Source: Burkholderiales bacterium (lineage in GTDB: Bacteria; Pseudomonadota; Gammaproteobacteria; Burkholderiales; Burkholderiaceae_C). From it: a DNA stretch of 5,284 nt. The notes below the pieces were generated by a model. It searched no databases. It was not told the origin of the DNA and was given only the letters and a program-made list of their open reading frames with translations. The position numbers and the translations under genes were made by a program. The stretch is from the NCBI GenBank assembly GCA_006227785.1, contig SBFU01000259.1, forward strand, positions 1 through 5,284, in the 5' to 3' direction. Of this stretch, positions 1-5,284 are shown piece by piece (position 1 is the first letter of the stretch; the number at the start of each line of letters is the position of its first letter).

Positions 1-154
1 CTGCAGCCGACTTGTCCGTCGCTTTCTGGACCGCCATGAACTCAATGTAGGTGGGGACCACCTGAGCCACCACCACCCCGACGTAGGCCAGGATGATGCC
101 GACAAACAGAAGGCCGATGAAGGTCAGGCCGCGTTGCTGGTGTTGGGTTCGCAT
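1..154 (-). CDS. DUF4845 family membrane protein, N-terminal part (gene runs off the window)
   Basis: Only the first 51 codons are present; the reading frame is open to the window edge. The start is the ATG at 154-152, preceded by GGAG nine bases upstream (a good ribosome binding site) and lying 34 bases after the lepB stop. The protein begins MRTQHQQRGLTFIGLLFVG, followed by one hydrophobic segment at about residues 9-34 and then VVPTYIEF near residues 34-41. This N-terminal pattern and its position directly after lepB match the DUF4845 family of Beta- and Gammaproteobacteria, usually found between lepB and rnc. The function is not established. The short basic head, the glycine before a long hydrophobic helix and the absence of a classical cleavage site look like a type IV pilin-type N-terminus, although the glutamate normal at mature position 5 is a glycine here. 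The gene is probably co-transcribed with lepA-lepB. Confidence 0.85.
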   Translation of the reverse strand, partial: MRTQHQQRGLTFIGLLFVGIILAYVGVVVAQVVPTYIEFMAVQKATDKSAA

Positions 155-158
155 CAGT

Positions 159-167
159 GGTTACTCC
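159..167 (-). promoter_or_regulatory. Ribosome binding site region of the DUF4845 gene
   Basis: On the minus strand the sequence before the ATG at 154 reads GGAGTAACCACTG, so GGAG sits nine bases upstream of the start. This supports the chosen start codon and separate initiation, since the lepB stop is 34 bases away. Confidence 0.6.
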
Positions 168-188
168 GGTCGGAACAGGGAACAACAG

Positions 189-1166
189 TCATTCGAACGA
201 CCCGATCCGTCCCAAGTCGCCGAAATTCATCCAGACAAAGAAAGCACGACCCACGATGTTGGCCTCGGGAACGAAGCCCCAATAACGCGAGTCAAGCGAA
301 TTGTCCCTATTGTCGCCCATCATGAAGTAGTGCCCTTCGGGCACCTTACAGACGACACCCTCGACCGAGTAACGGCACTGGTCCTTGAACGGGAATTCGC
401 TCGCGCCGGGAATGAATGAAGGCCGGTCACTGTCATTGAGCGTGAGGTAGCGGCGGCCATCCAGCGTTTCGCCGTACTGATTCGCATACCGCATGCTGTC
501 GCTGTCGAAGAACTCCGGCAGGGCCTCGCGCGGCACGGGCTGTCCGTTCACGGACAACTGCTTGTTCAGGTACGCCACCTCGTCACCCGGCAGGCCCACC
601 ACGCGCTTGATGTAATCCAGGCTGGGCTGCGGCGGGTACCGAAACACCACCACATCGCCACGACGGGGCTCGTTGTTGTCGATGATCTTGTGATTGAACA
701 CCGGCAGGCGGATACCGTAGTGGTACTTGTTGACCAAGATCAGATCGCCCACACGCAGGGTCGGGATCATGGAGCCAGAGGGAATCTTGAACGGCTCAAA
801 CAAGAAGGACCGCAACACGAACACGGCCAGAATGACCGGAAAAAGACCGGCCGTCCAGTCCAGCCACCAGGGCTGCGAAAGCACTTTCTGGCGCGCCTGC
901 TCGACATCGCCTTCAATATGGCTGAAGCCCTGGGCCCGCAAGGCAGCCGTGCGTGCATGGTGCTCGTCCAGCAGCAACTGGGCAGCCCGTCGGCGCTGCG
1001 GAAGGAAAACCAGTTTCTCGGCCAGCCAGTAAATCCCGGTGATCAGCGTGGCCAGCATGAGCACCAGAGCAAAGTTGCCTTCGACCGCGCCCATCACGAA
1101 AGCCACCACGTAAAGGCCGAAAGCCCCGAGAACCACCGCGGTGACCGCGCTCATGGTGCCCTGCAT
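189..1166 (-). CDS. lepB: Signal peptidase I (leader peptidase)
   Basis: Inner-membrane serine protease that cuts signal peptides from proteins exported by Sec and Tat; its catalytic domain faces the periplasm. The 325-residue product is close to the E. coli length (324). Hydrophobic segments lie at about residues 5-27, 32-50 and 105-122, with the basic run QRRR (57-60) and a polar stretch between the second and third, predicting a cytoplasmic loop before the final span. The catalytic serine is S132 in PSGSMIPTL and the general-base lysine is K187 in YIKRVVGLPGD; the C-terminal box MGDNRDNSLDSRYWG (283-297) is intact. C264 and C273 flank the segment just before that box and could form a periplasmic disulfide. 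The ATG at 1166 is preferred over the in-frame GTG at 1169 because it gives a TGATG overlap with the lepA stop, implying translational coupling. The lepA-lepB order is conserved widely. Confidence 0.97.
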   Translation of the reverse strand: MQGTMSAVTAVVLGAFGLYVVAFVMGAVEGNFALVLMLATLITGIYWLAEKLVFLPQRRRAAQLLLDEHHARTAALRAQGFSHIEGDVEQARQKVLSQPWWLDWTAGLFPVILAVFVLRSFLFEPFKIPSGSMIPTLRVGDLILVNKYHYGIRLPVFNHKIIDNNEPRRGDVVVFRYPPQPSLDYIKRVVGLPGDEVAYLNKQLSVNGQPVPREALPEFFDSDSMRYANQYGETLDGRRYLTLNDSDRPSFIPGASEFPFKDQCRYSVEGVVCKVPEGHYFMMGDNRDNSLDSRYWGFVPEANIVGRAFFVWMNFGDLGRIGSFE

Positions 1167-1168
1167 CA
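1164..1168 (-). promoter_or_regulatory. lepA stop / lepB start overlap (TGATG)
   Basis: The lepA stop TGA (1168-1166) and the lepB start ATG (1166-1164) share one base. The purine-rich stretch GGTGGAAGAG immediately upstream, within the last lepA codons, can act as ribosome binding site. Such overlaps usually mean that ribosomes finishing one gene restart on the next. Confidence 0.75.
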
Positions 1169-2977
1169 CTCTTCCACCTGAAGAATGGCCAGGAACGCCT
1201 CTTGTGGCACTTCCACCGATCCGATCTGTTTCATGCGCTTTTTGCCAGCTTTCTGTTTTTCGAGCAGTTTGCGTTTGCGGGTGATGTCACCGCCATAACA
1301 TTTTGCCAGCACGTTCTTGCGCAGCGCCTTGATGGTTTCTCGCGCAATGATGTTGCCACCGATGGCCGCCTGGATGGCCACGTCAAACTGCTGGCGACTG
1401 ATGATCTCACGCATCTTGGCCGCGACCGCCCGACCGCGGTACTGAGCCTGGGTGCGGTGCACGATGATGGAGAGGGCATCGACCTTCTCGCCATTGAGCA
1501 GCATGTCGACCTTGACCACGTCGGAGGGACGGTACTCCTTGAATTCGTAGTCCATGGACGCATAGCCCCGGCTGACGGATTTGAGCTTGTCAAAGAAGTC
1601 CAGCACGATTTCACCCAATGGCATGTCGTAGGTCAGCATGACCTGCTTGCCGTGGTAGGCCATGTTGATCTGCACGCCGCGCTTCTGGTTGGCCAGCGTC
1701 ATCACCGGACCCACGTACTCCTGCGGCATGTACAGGTGCACTGTCACGATGGGTTCACGGATTTCCTCGATGCGACCGACATCGGGCATCTTCGACGGGT
1801 TCTCCACCATGATCACTTCGCCGTCGCCCTTGACCACTTCGTACACCACGCTGGGCGCGGTGGTGATCAGGTCCTGATCGAACTCGCGCTCCAGACGCTC
1901 CTGCACGATCTCCATGTGAAGCAGCCCCAGAAAGCCGCAGCGAAAACCGAAGCCCAGAGCCTGCGACACCTCGGGCTCGTAGCGCAGGGCGGCATCGTTG
2001 AGCTGCAGTTTCTCCAGCGCGTCGCGCAACTGGTCATACTCGCTGGCCTCTGACGGGTAAAGCCCGGCGAACACCTGCGGCTGCACCTCCTTGAAGCCTG
2101 GCAAGGGCTCGGTGGCAAACGCCAGGTTGGCACCGCTGCTGGTCTTGACGGCGGTGATGGTGTCACCCACCTTGGCGGCCTTGAGCTCCTTGATGCCGGC
2201 GATGAGGTAGCCAACCTCGCCCGCGTACAGTGCGTCACGAGGTTCGTTGTGCGGGGTGAAGACGCCCAGCTTCTCGGCGTTGTACAGCGCCTCGGTCGCC
2301 ATCAGCTTGATCTTGTCGCCCCGGTTCAGACGCCCGTCCACCACCCGCACCAGCATCACCACGCCCACGTAATTGTCGAACCAGCTGTCGATGATCATGG
2401 CGCGCAGCGGGCCGTCGGGGTTGCCGCGTGGCGGTGGCACTTTGGCCACCACCATTTCCAGAATTTCCTCGACACCCATGCCCGTCTTGGCCGAGCACGG
2501 CACCGCTTCGGTCGCGTCGATACCGATCACATCCTCGATTTCCTGTTTGGCGTTGTCCGGGTCGGCCTGAGGCAGGTCCATCTTGTTCAGGACCGGCAGC
2601 ACCTCCACGCCGAGGTCGAGCGCGGTGTAGCAGTTGGCCACCGTCTGGGCCTCCACACCCTGGCTGGCGTCGACCACCAGCAGTGCGCCCTCGCAGGCGG
2701 ACAGCGAACGGGACACCTCGTACGAGAAGTCCACGTGTCCAGGCGTGTCGATCAGGTTGAGGTTGTAGATCTGGCCATCGCGCGCCTTGTATTGCAGGGC
2801 CGCCGTCTGCGCCTTGATGGTGATGCCACGTTCCTTCTCCAGGTCCATGGAGTCGAGCACCTGCTCGCTCATCTCGCGGTCCGAAAGTCCACCACAGCGG
2901 GAGATGATGCGGTCGGCCAACGTCGACTTGCCATGGTCGATGTGGGCAATGATGGAAAAGTTGCGGATGTGCTTCAT
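1166..2977 (-). CDS. lepA: Elongation factor 4 (LepA), ribosome-associated GTPase
   Basis: Translational GTPase that binds ribosomes; it was described as a back-translocase, and later work links it to initiation and 30S assembly. The product is 603 residues (E. coli 599). GTPase motifs are all present: P-loop AHIDHGKST (11-19), RGITI switch I (50-54), DTPGH switch II (77-81, including the catalytic-type H81), NKMD (131-134) and SAK (162-164). An EF-G-like domain follows ([16 protein letters not shown] at 351-366), then an EF-G domain V-like part and the LepA-specific C-terminal domain ending in the basic segment [17 protein letters not shown] (567-583). The ATG at 2977 is chosen because [19 protein letters not shown] is the usual family N-terminus; in-frame starts upstream (ATG 3049, TTG 3058) would add residues encoded by a terminator hairpin. 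No clear Shine-Dalgarno precedes the start. The stop overlaps the lepB start by one base. Confidence 0.97.
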   Translation of the reverse strand: MKHIRNFSIIAHIDHGKSTLADRIISRCGGLSDREMSEQVLDSMDLEKERGITIKAQTAALQYKARDGQIYNLNLIDTPGHVDFSYEVSRSLSACEGALLVVDASQGVEAQTVANCYTALDLGVEVLPVLNKMDLPQADPDNAKQEIEDVIGIDATEAVPCSAKTGMGVEEILEMVVAKVPPPRGNPDGPLRAMIIDSWFDNYVGVVMLVRVVDGRLNRGDKIKLMATEALYNAEKLGVFTPHNEPRDALYAGEVGYLIAGIKELKAAKVGDTITAVKTSSGANLAFATEPLPGFKEVQPQVFAGLYPSEASEYDQLRDALEKLQLNDAALRYEPEVSQALGFGFRCGFLGLLHMEIVQERLEREFDQDLITTAPSVVYEVVKGDGEVIMVENPSKMPDVGRIEEIREPIVTVHLYMPQEYVGPVMTLANQKRGVQINMAYHGKQVMLTYDMPLGEIVLDFFDKLKSVSRGYASMDYEFKEYRPSDVVKVDMLLNGEKVDALSIIVHRTQAQYRGRAVAAKMREIISRQQFDVAIQAAIGGNIIARETIKALRKNVLAKCYGGDITRKRKLLEKQKAGKKRMKQIGSVEVPQEAFLAILQVEE

Positions 2978-2995
2978 CAAGAAATCAGGTCGGAT

Positions 2996-3012
2996 GCGGG
3001 CGCTTGGCCCGC
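2996..3012 (-). other. GC-rich hairpin in the lepA leader
   Basis: On the minus strand GCGGGC, loop CAAGC, GCCCGC form a perfect six-base-pair stem. It begins four bases after the T-tract of the terminator and ends 19 bases before the lepA ATG. Its 3' part contains GCGCCC, which could also pair with the GGGCGC of the terminator's 5' arm, so the two hairpins could compete. Seen in sequence; the function is inference. Confidence 0.5.
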
Positions 3013-3015
3013 CAC

Positions 3016-3047
3016 AAAAAAAGGGCGCGTCAGGTGGTGACGCGCCC
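3016..3047 (-). terminator. Intrinsic terminator immediately upstream of lepA
   Basis: On the minus strand the ten-base arms GGGCGCGTCA and TGACGCGCCC pair perfectly around a five-base loop CCACC, followed directly by seven T residues (3022-3016). This is a textbook rho-independent terminator in the direction of the genes. The other strand has no T-tract, so it is directional. It lies about 415 bases after the mucD stop and only 38 bases before the lepA start, so it would end transcripts coming from mucD or from a promoter in the gap. Confidence 0.88.
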
Positions 3048-3065
3048 ATAACCAACAATCAATGG

Positions 3066-3080
3066 CAACTGCGATAGTTG
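3066..3080 (-). other. Small leader hairpin upstream of the terminator
   Basis: Arms CAACT and AGTTG (minus strand, loop ATCGC) form a five-base-pair stem right at the expected 5' end of a transcript from the -10 element at 3093-3088. The overlapping CCAAC (3082-3078) could instead pair with GTTGG (3056-3052), giving a second possible fold. Short and possibly chance. Confidence 0.3.
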
Positions 3081-3087
3081 GGGTTTC

Positions 3088-3093
3088 ATTGTA
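3088..3093 (-). promoter_or_regulatory. Candidate sigma-70 -10 element upstream of lepA
   Basis: The minus strand reads TTTTTGCCTACAATGAAACC. TACAAT matches the -10 consensus TATAAT at five of six bases in a locally AT-rich stretch. No good -35 hexamer is present at 16-18 bases: the best-spaced hexamer, GTGTGC, is poor. Initiation would be near 3081, giving a leader of about 105 bases to the lepA ATG, or a transcript of about 66 bases if it stops at the terminator (3047-3016). The window shows no other promoter candidate of similar quality for lepA-lepB. Confidence 0.45.
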
Positions 3094-3172
3094 GGCAAAA
3101 AGCCGGCGCAGCACACCTGAAGACCGTCTCGAACCCCCTGTTGCAGCAGGACCACAGAGCAAAAATCACAGG

Positions 3173-3217
3173 TCATCCACAGACCCCAGAATCAAATTGT
3201 GAATATCCTGTGGACGA
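3173..3217. other. Cluster of DnaA-box-like nonamers
   Basis: Against the consensus TTATNCACA, TCATCCACA (3173-3181, plus) and ATATTCACA (3207-3199, minus) each have one mismatch, and TCGTCCACA (3217-3209, minus) has two. The last two are in the same orientation and exactly ten bases apart. The local sequence is more AT-rich than its surroundings. TCCACAG (3176-3182) and CTGTGGA (3208-3214) also make a perfect seven-base inverted repeat. Seen in sequence; DnaA binding is inference and chance is possible. Confidence 0.25.
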
Positions 3218-3419
3218 ATCGTCTGTATGGCGCAACGCTTCTCACATGATGAACGGTGGCGCGAAACAAATCGAAGAATCGGGGCACGAAACCGCTGATT
3301 CTACCGAAGTCCGGCCTCGGCCAGGGGCCATAAGTGAGCCAGCGCAAACTTATCAGCGGCAGCCGTCGCGCCAGCGGACAGCAAGCCGGTGTCGCAAAAC
3401 GGCCACCGTTCCCCAATAA

Positions 3420-3448
3420 CCCCCGGCGGGCCCGGGGTTTCACCCCGG
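3420..3448 (-). terminator. GC-rich three-armed hairpin after mucD, possible weak terminator
   Basis: On the minus strand, beginning 15 bases after the mucD stop, CCGGGG (3448-3443), CCCCGG (3437-3432) and CCGGGG (3426-3421) follow one another. The middle arm can pair with either neighbour, around loop TGAAA or loop GCCCG. The sequence after the last arm is GTTATTGGGG, so there is no proper T-tract. It may slow polymerase or protect the 3' end of the mucD message rather than terminate strongly. Confidence 0.4.
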
Positions 3449-3462
3449 CGTCAACAAACGAC

Positions 3463-4953
3463 TCACCTTTGGGGTCGGATCACCACGTACTGAGCCCACT
3501 CACCGCGGCGAAACAACACGTTCACCGGACGGTTGAGGTCCTGACGGCCGAGCACCGTCTCCAGGTCCTTGAGGGTCGGGGTTTCGGTGTTGGCCACCGC
3601 CATGATCACGTCACCCTCACGCAAGCCGGCGCGTGCCGCTGCTCCTTCGACCGCGGCCACACGCACACCACCCTGCAGGCCCAGTTCCCGCTTTTGAGCG
3701 GCAGTCAGATCGGCCAGGGACAGCCCCAGCGCCTGGGCCGGTCCGCTGCTGGACGGCGGGGCGGCCTGCGGCGCCTGCGCCACGGGCTGGGACCGCTCGG
3801 GCTCCAGCTCGGCCACCACCACACTGAGGTCACGCTGCCCGCCGCGCCGGAACACCGTCATCGTGCCGCGACTTCCTGGCGCCGTATTGCCCACCACGCG
3901 GGGAAGGTCGACCGATCGCTCCAGATCCTGACCGTTGAATTTCAAGATGATGTCGCCCGGCTCCACACCGGCCTTGGCGGCAGGCGAATCCGGCTCGACC
4001 GAACGGACCAGGGCACCTCGCGGACGCCCCAGGCCGATCGACTCGGCCACTTCCTTGCTGACCTGGTCGATTCGCACACCGATGCGCCCCCGGGTCACGC
4101 GACCGACGGTTCGCAACTGCTCCGACACCCGGGCCGCCTCGTCGATAGGAATCGCGAACGAAATACCCTGGAAGCCACCCGAGCGCGAATAGATCTGGCT
4201 GTTGATGCCGATCACCTCGCCGCGCATGTTGATCAGCGGTCCGCCCGAGTTACCGGGGTTGATCGCCACATCGGTCTGGATGAAAGGCAGGAAGTCACCG
4301 GTCTCACGCTGCTTGGCACTGACGATACCCGCCGTCACCGTGTTTTCCAGACCGAAGGGAGAGCCAATGGCCATCACCCACTCGCCCACCCGCAGACGGT
4401 TGACATCACCCAGCCGCACGGCAGACAGGCCAGAGGCCTCGATCTTGACCACAGCCACATCGGTCCGGCGGTCGGCGCCCACAACCCTCGCCTTGAACTC
4501 GCGCTTGTCGTGCAGGGTCACCAGCAGCTCGTCGGCCCCTTCGACCACATGAGCGTTGGTCATGATGTAGCCATCGGCGCTGATCACGAACCCAGAGCCG
4601 ACCCCGCGCGGCACCGCCTCTTCGGACGGCCCCCGCTCCTGTCGGGGACCACGCGGCGTCATGCCGGGAGGAATCGGAATGCCAAAGCGGCGAAAGAACT
4701 CCAGCATCTGTTCATCTGGCGTACCGTTGCCGTTGTTGGTTTCACTGGCGCGGCTGAGGGTACGGATGTTGACCACCGACGGACCGACCGCATCGACCAG
4801 GGCGGTGAAGTCGGGCAGGCCCTGAACCAGCGGAGCACCCACCGGTTGCGCCTGGACCGGCGATGGCGCCAGCGAGGAAACCAGGCCGCCGGCCCAGAGG
4901 GCGACAACGGCCAGCGAGATCAGGGTCCGGTTGTGCAGGGATGCGTGCTTCAT
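3463..4953 (-). CDS. mucD: Periplasmic serine protease, DegP/DegQ family (MucD type)
   Basis: HtrA-family protease that degrades misfolded periplasmic proteins and lowers the envelope-stress signal. The product has 496 residues. A Sec signal peptide covers residues 1-35 (hydrophobic core LISLAVVALWAGGLVSSLA, likely cut after VQA at 35). The trypsin-like domain contains the full triad: H135 in TNAHVV, D165 in RRTDVAVVK and S236 in NPGNSGGPL. The first PDZ domain spans about 288-380 and the second about 405-493, joined by an alanine/proline/glutamine/serine-rich linker (390-405). Two PDZ domains and a cleavable signal separate it from DegS. The loop before the catalytic histidine (about 69-115) is proline- and arginine-rich and fairly short, as in DegQ/MucD rather than E. 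coli DegP. The start has GAGGA nine bases upstream. Its place after rseB supports the mucD name and regulation with the sigma-E system. Confidence 0.95.
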   Translation of the reverse strand: MKHASLHNRTLISLAVVALWAGGLVSSLAPSPVQAQPVGAPLVQGLPDFTALVDAVGPSVVNIRTLSRASETNNGNGTPDEQMLEFFRRFGIPIPPGMTPRGPRQERGPSEEAVPRGVGSGFVISADGYIMTNAHVVEGADELLVTLHDKREFKARVVGADRRTDVAVVKIEASGLSAVRLGDVNRLRVGEWVMAIGSPFGLENTVTAGIVSAKQRETGDFLPFIQTDVAINPGNSGGPLINMRGEVIGINSQIYSRSGGFQGISFAIPIDEAARVSEQLRTVGRVTRGRIGVRIDQVSKEVAESIGLGRPRGALVRSVEPDSPAAKAGVEPGDIILKFNGQDLERSVDLPRVVGNTAPGSRGTMTVFRRGGQRDLSVVVAELEPERSQPVAQAPQAAPPSSSGPAQALGLSLADLTAAQKRELGLQGGVRVAAVEGAAARAGLREGDVIMAVANTETPTLKDLETVLGRQDLNRPVNVLFRRGEWAQYVVIRPQR

Positions 4954-4967
4954 GTCGGCTATTCCTC
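4954..4967 (-). promoter_or_regulatory. Ribosome binding site of mucD
   Basis: The minus strand reads GAGGAATAGCCGAC directly before the ATG at 4953, placing GAGGA nine bases from the start. This fixes the mucD start, which is followed by a proper signal peptide. Confidence 0.75.
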
Positions 4968-5033
4968 GGATGTGTGAACGTCAAAACCGTGCGTTCCAGG
5001 CACCATGGCAGTGGAAACGACTGTGCTGCAGAC

Positions 5034-5062
5034 ACAGAGTACACATGCCTGATACATGTTCC
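5034..5062 (-). promoter_or_regulatory. Candidate sigma-E-type promoter upstream of mucD
   Basis: On the minus strand GGAACAT (5062-5056) resembles the sigma-E -35 element GGAACTT with one mismatch, and TCTGT (5038-5034) resembles the -10 element TCTGA with one mismatch, with 17 bases between. Transcription would start near 5028, giving a leader of about 75 bases. The neighbouring rseB makes a sigma-E target plausible. The match is not decisive, and mucD may instead be read through from the upstream rpoE-rseA-rseB genes. Confidence 0.35.
5043..5059. other. Dyad ACATG-N7-CATGT inside the candidate promoter
   Basis: The plus strand reads ACATG, CCTGATA, CATGT, a perfect five-base inverted repeat centred in the spacer between the candidate -35 and -10 of the mucD promoter. 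It could be an operator half-site pair or chance. Confidence 0.25.
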
Positions 5063-5076
5063 CCGATGGGTCGGGG
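5061..5076 (-). other. Small hairpin in the rseB-mucD spacer
   Basis: On the minus strand CCCCGA, loop CCCA, TCGGGG form a perfect six-base-pair stem about 58 bases after the rseB stop. No T-tract follows (AACATGTATC), so it is not a standard terminator. It could stabilise an rseB 3' end or reduce readthrough. Its 3' arm overlaps the candidate -35 element. Confidence 0.4.
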
Positions 5077-5134
5077 GATGTGCATTTGGGTGGTCGGTCC
5101 GGGGAGCGCGGCCCGGGCCATGAACGGGCGGATG

Positions 5135-5284
5135 TCAGCGGATCCGCTCCAGTACCCGCGCAAACTGTTCCAGCGTGGCCTGGGGCACCTCACCCATCAC
5201 GGTAACCCAGTGGTCACCCATCTTGCGGCTCAAGGAGTGGGTGGCCCCGGACACCATGCTGTTTTCCTGCTGGTGCCGGGCCTG
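5135..5284 (-). CDS. rseB: Sigma-E regulatory protein RseB/MucB, C-terminal end (partial)
   Basis: The last 49 codons and the TGA stop (5137-5135) are present; the gene begins outside the window. The visible peptide includes SMVSGATHSLSRKMGDHWVT, then VMGEVP and a helical tail ending ARVLERIR. The GATH...SR..GDHWVTVMGEVP pattern is typical of the small C-terminal domain of RseB/MucB, the periplasmic protein that binds the anti-sigma factor RseA/MucA and shields it from proteolysis until lipids or mislocalised envelope components displace it. Its position directly upstream of a mucD-type protease gene agrees with the rpoE-rseA-rseB-mucD order. No frameshift or truncation is seen in the visible part. 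Confidence rests on the short motif plus context. Confidence 0.85.
   Translation of the reverse strand, partial: QARHQQENSMVSGATHSLSRKMGDHWVTVMGEVPQATLEQFARVLERIR

Larger units (their letters stand above)
3048..3462. other. Gap between mucD and the lepA terminator, no gene recognised
   Basis: This 415-base stretch holds no convincing coding region on either strand. The open frames (for example minus 3443-3192, 83 codons, and plus 3078-3419, 113 codons) are rich in arginine, proline and serine, match no family I know and lack a credible ribosome binding site. What can be seen is a GC-rich hairpin cluster just after mucD (3420-3448), a six-base dyad ATAAGT/ACTTAT (3330-3335 and 3348-3353), DnaA-box-like nonamers (3173-3217) and a -10 element (3093-3088). 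From memory, many related Burkholderiales carry a small glutaredoxin-like gene between mucD and lepA; I see no CxxC-containing remnant of it. Confidence 0.6.

Noticed and set aside
93..419. Plus-strand 108-codon frame over the lepB/DUF4845 junction
   Set aside because: Overlaps the lepB C-terminus and the DUF4845 start antisense; no domain and no ribosome binding site seen.
1202..3040. Long plus-strand open frames antisense to lepA (1202-2053 and 2249-3040)
   Set aside because: Histidine/valine-rich translations with no family signature, lying wholly opposite the well-conserved lepA.
3118..3142. T-arm-like GGTTCGAGAC on the minus strand as part of a tRNA
   Set aside because: No matching acceptor stem, anticodon arm or CCA-proximal pairing could be drawn around it.
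3192..3443. Minus-strand 83-codon frame in the mucD-lepA gap as a small gene
   Set aside because: No ribosome binding site, arginine/proline-rich, and begins inside the GC-rich hairpin cluster; not similar to glutaredoxin or any family I know.
3334..4977. Plus-strand open frame of 547 codons antisense to mucD
   Set aside because: Rich in histidine, arginine and glutamine with no recognisable domain. It is the expected shadow of a high-GC gene on the other strand, where mucD is unmistakable.
4959..4987. TTGACG (minus strand) as a sigma-70 -35 for mucD
   Set aside because: At 17-base spacing the -10 position reads TAGCCG and falls on the ribosome binding site, so it cannot serve as a promoter for this start.

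Overview
The window is a high-GC (clearly above 60% by eye) bacterial chromosome segment with every gene on the minus strand. Read in the direction of transcription (from base 5284 down to base 1) it holds the end of rseB/mucB, a periplasmic DegQ/MucD-type protease gene, a gene-free gap of about 485 bases, lepA (elongation factor 4), lepB (signal peptidase I), and the start of a DUF4845 membrane-protein gene. The order rseB - mucD - lepA - lepB - DUF4845 is typical of Betaproteobacteria, where rpoE-rseA usually precede it and rnc-era-recO follow. The protein sequences and base composition fit Burkholderiales, perhaps a Comamonadaceae relative. That placement is my inference from gene order and memory of the families; I could not run a search.

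Region by region (minus strand): 5284-5135 is the C-terminal 49 codons of RseB. 5134-4954 is a 181-base spacer with a sigma-E-like promoter candidate, two small dyads and a good ribosome binding site for mucD. 4953-3463 is mucD, complete, with signal peptide, trypsin-like protease domain and two PDZ domains. 3462-2978 has no recognisable gene. It holds a GC-rich three-armed hairpin cluster just after mucD, a small cluster of DnaA-box-like nonamers, a good -10 hexamer, and then a textbook intrinsic terminator whose T-tract ends only 38 bases before the lepA start codon. 2977-1166 is lepA, 1166-189 is lepB (overlapping the lepA stop by one base), and 154-1 is the 5' end of the DUF4845 gene.

Functionally the segment joins envelope stress control (RseB senses envelope damage for the anti-sigma factor RseA; MucD removes misfolded periplasmic proteins) to protein synthesis and export (LepA acts on ribosomes; LepB removes signal peptides from exported proteins). 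The genes are ordinary and intact. The part most worth a second look is the mucD-lepA gap: a strong terminator between a candidate promoter and lepA, with a further hairpin and no clear Shine-Dalgarno before the lepA start, suggests either attenuation of lepA-lepB or a short terminated RNA. I saw no mobile element, CRISPR array, tRNA, rRNA or novel multi-gene system.
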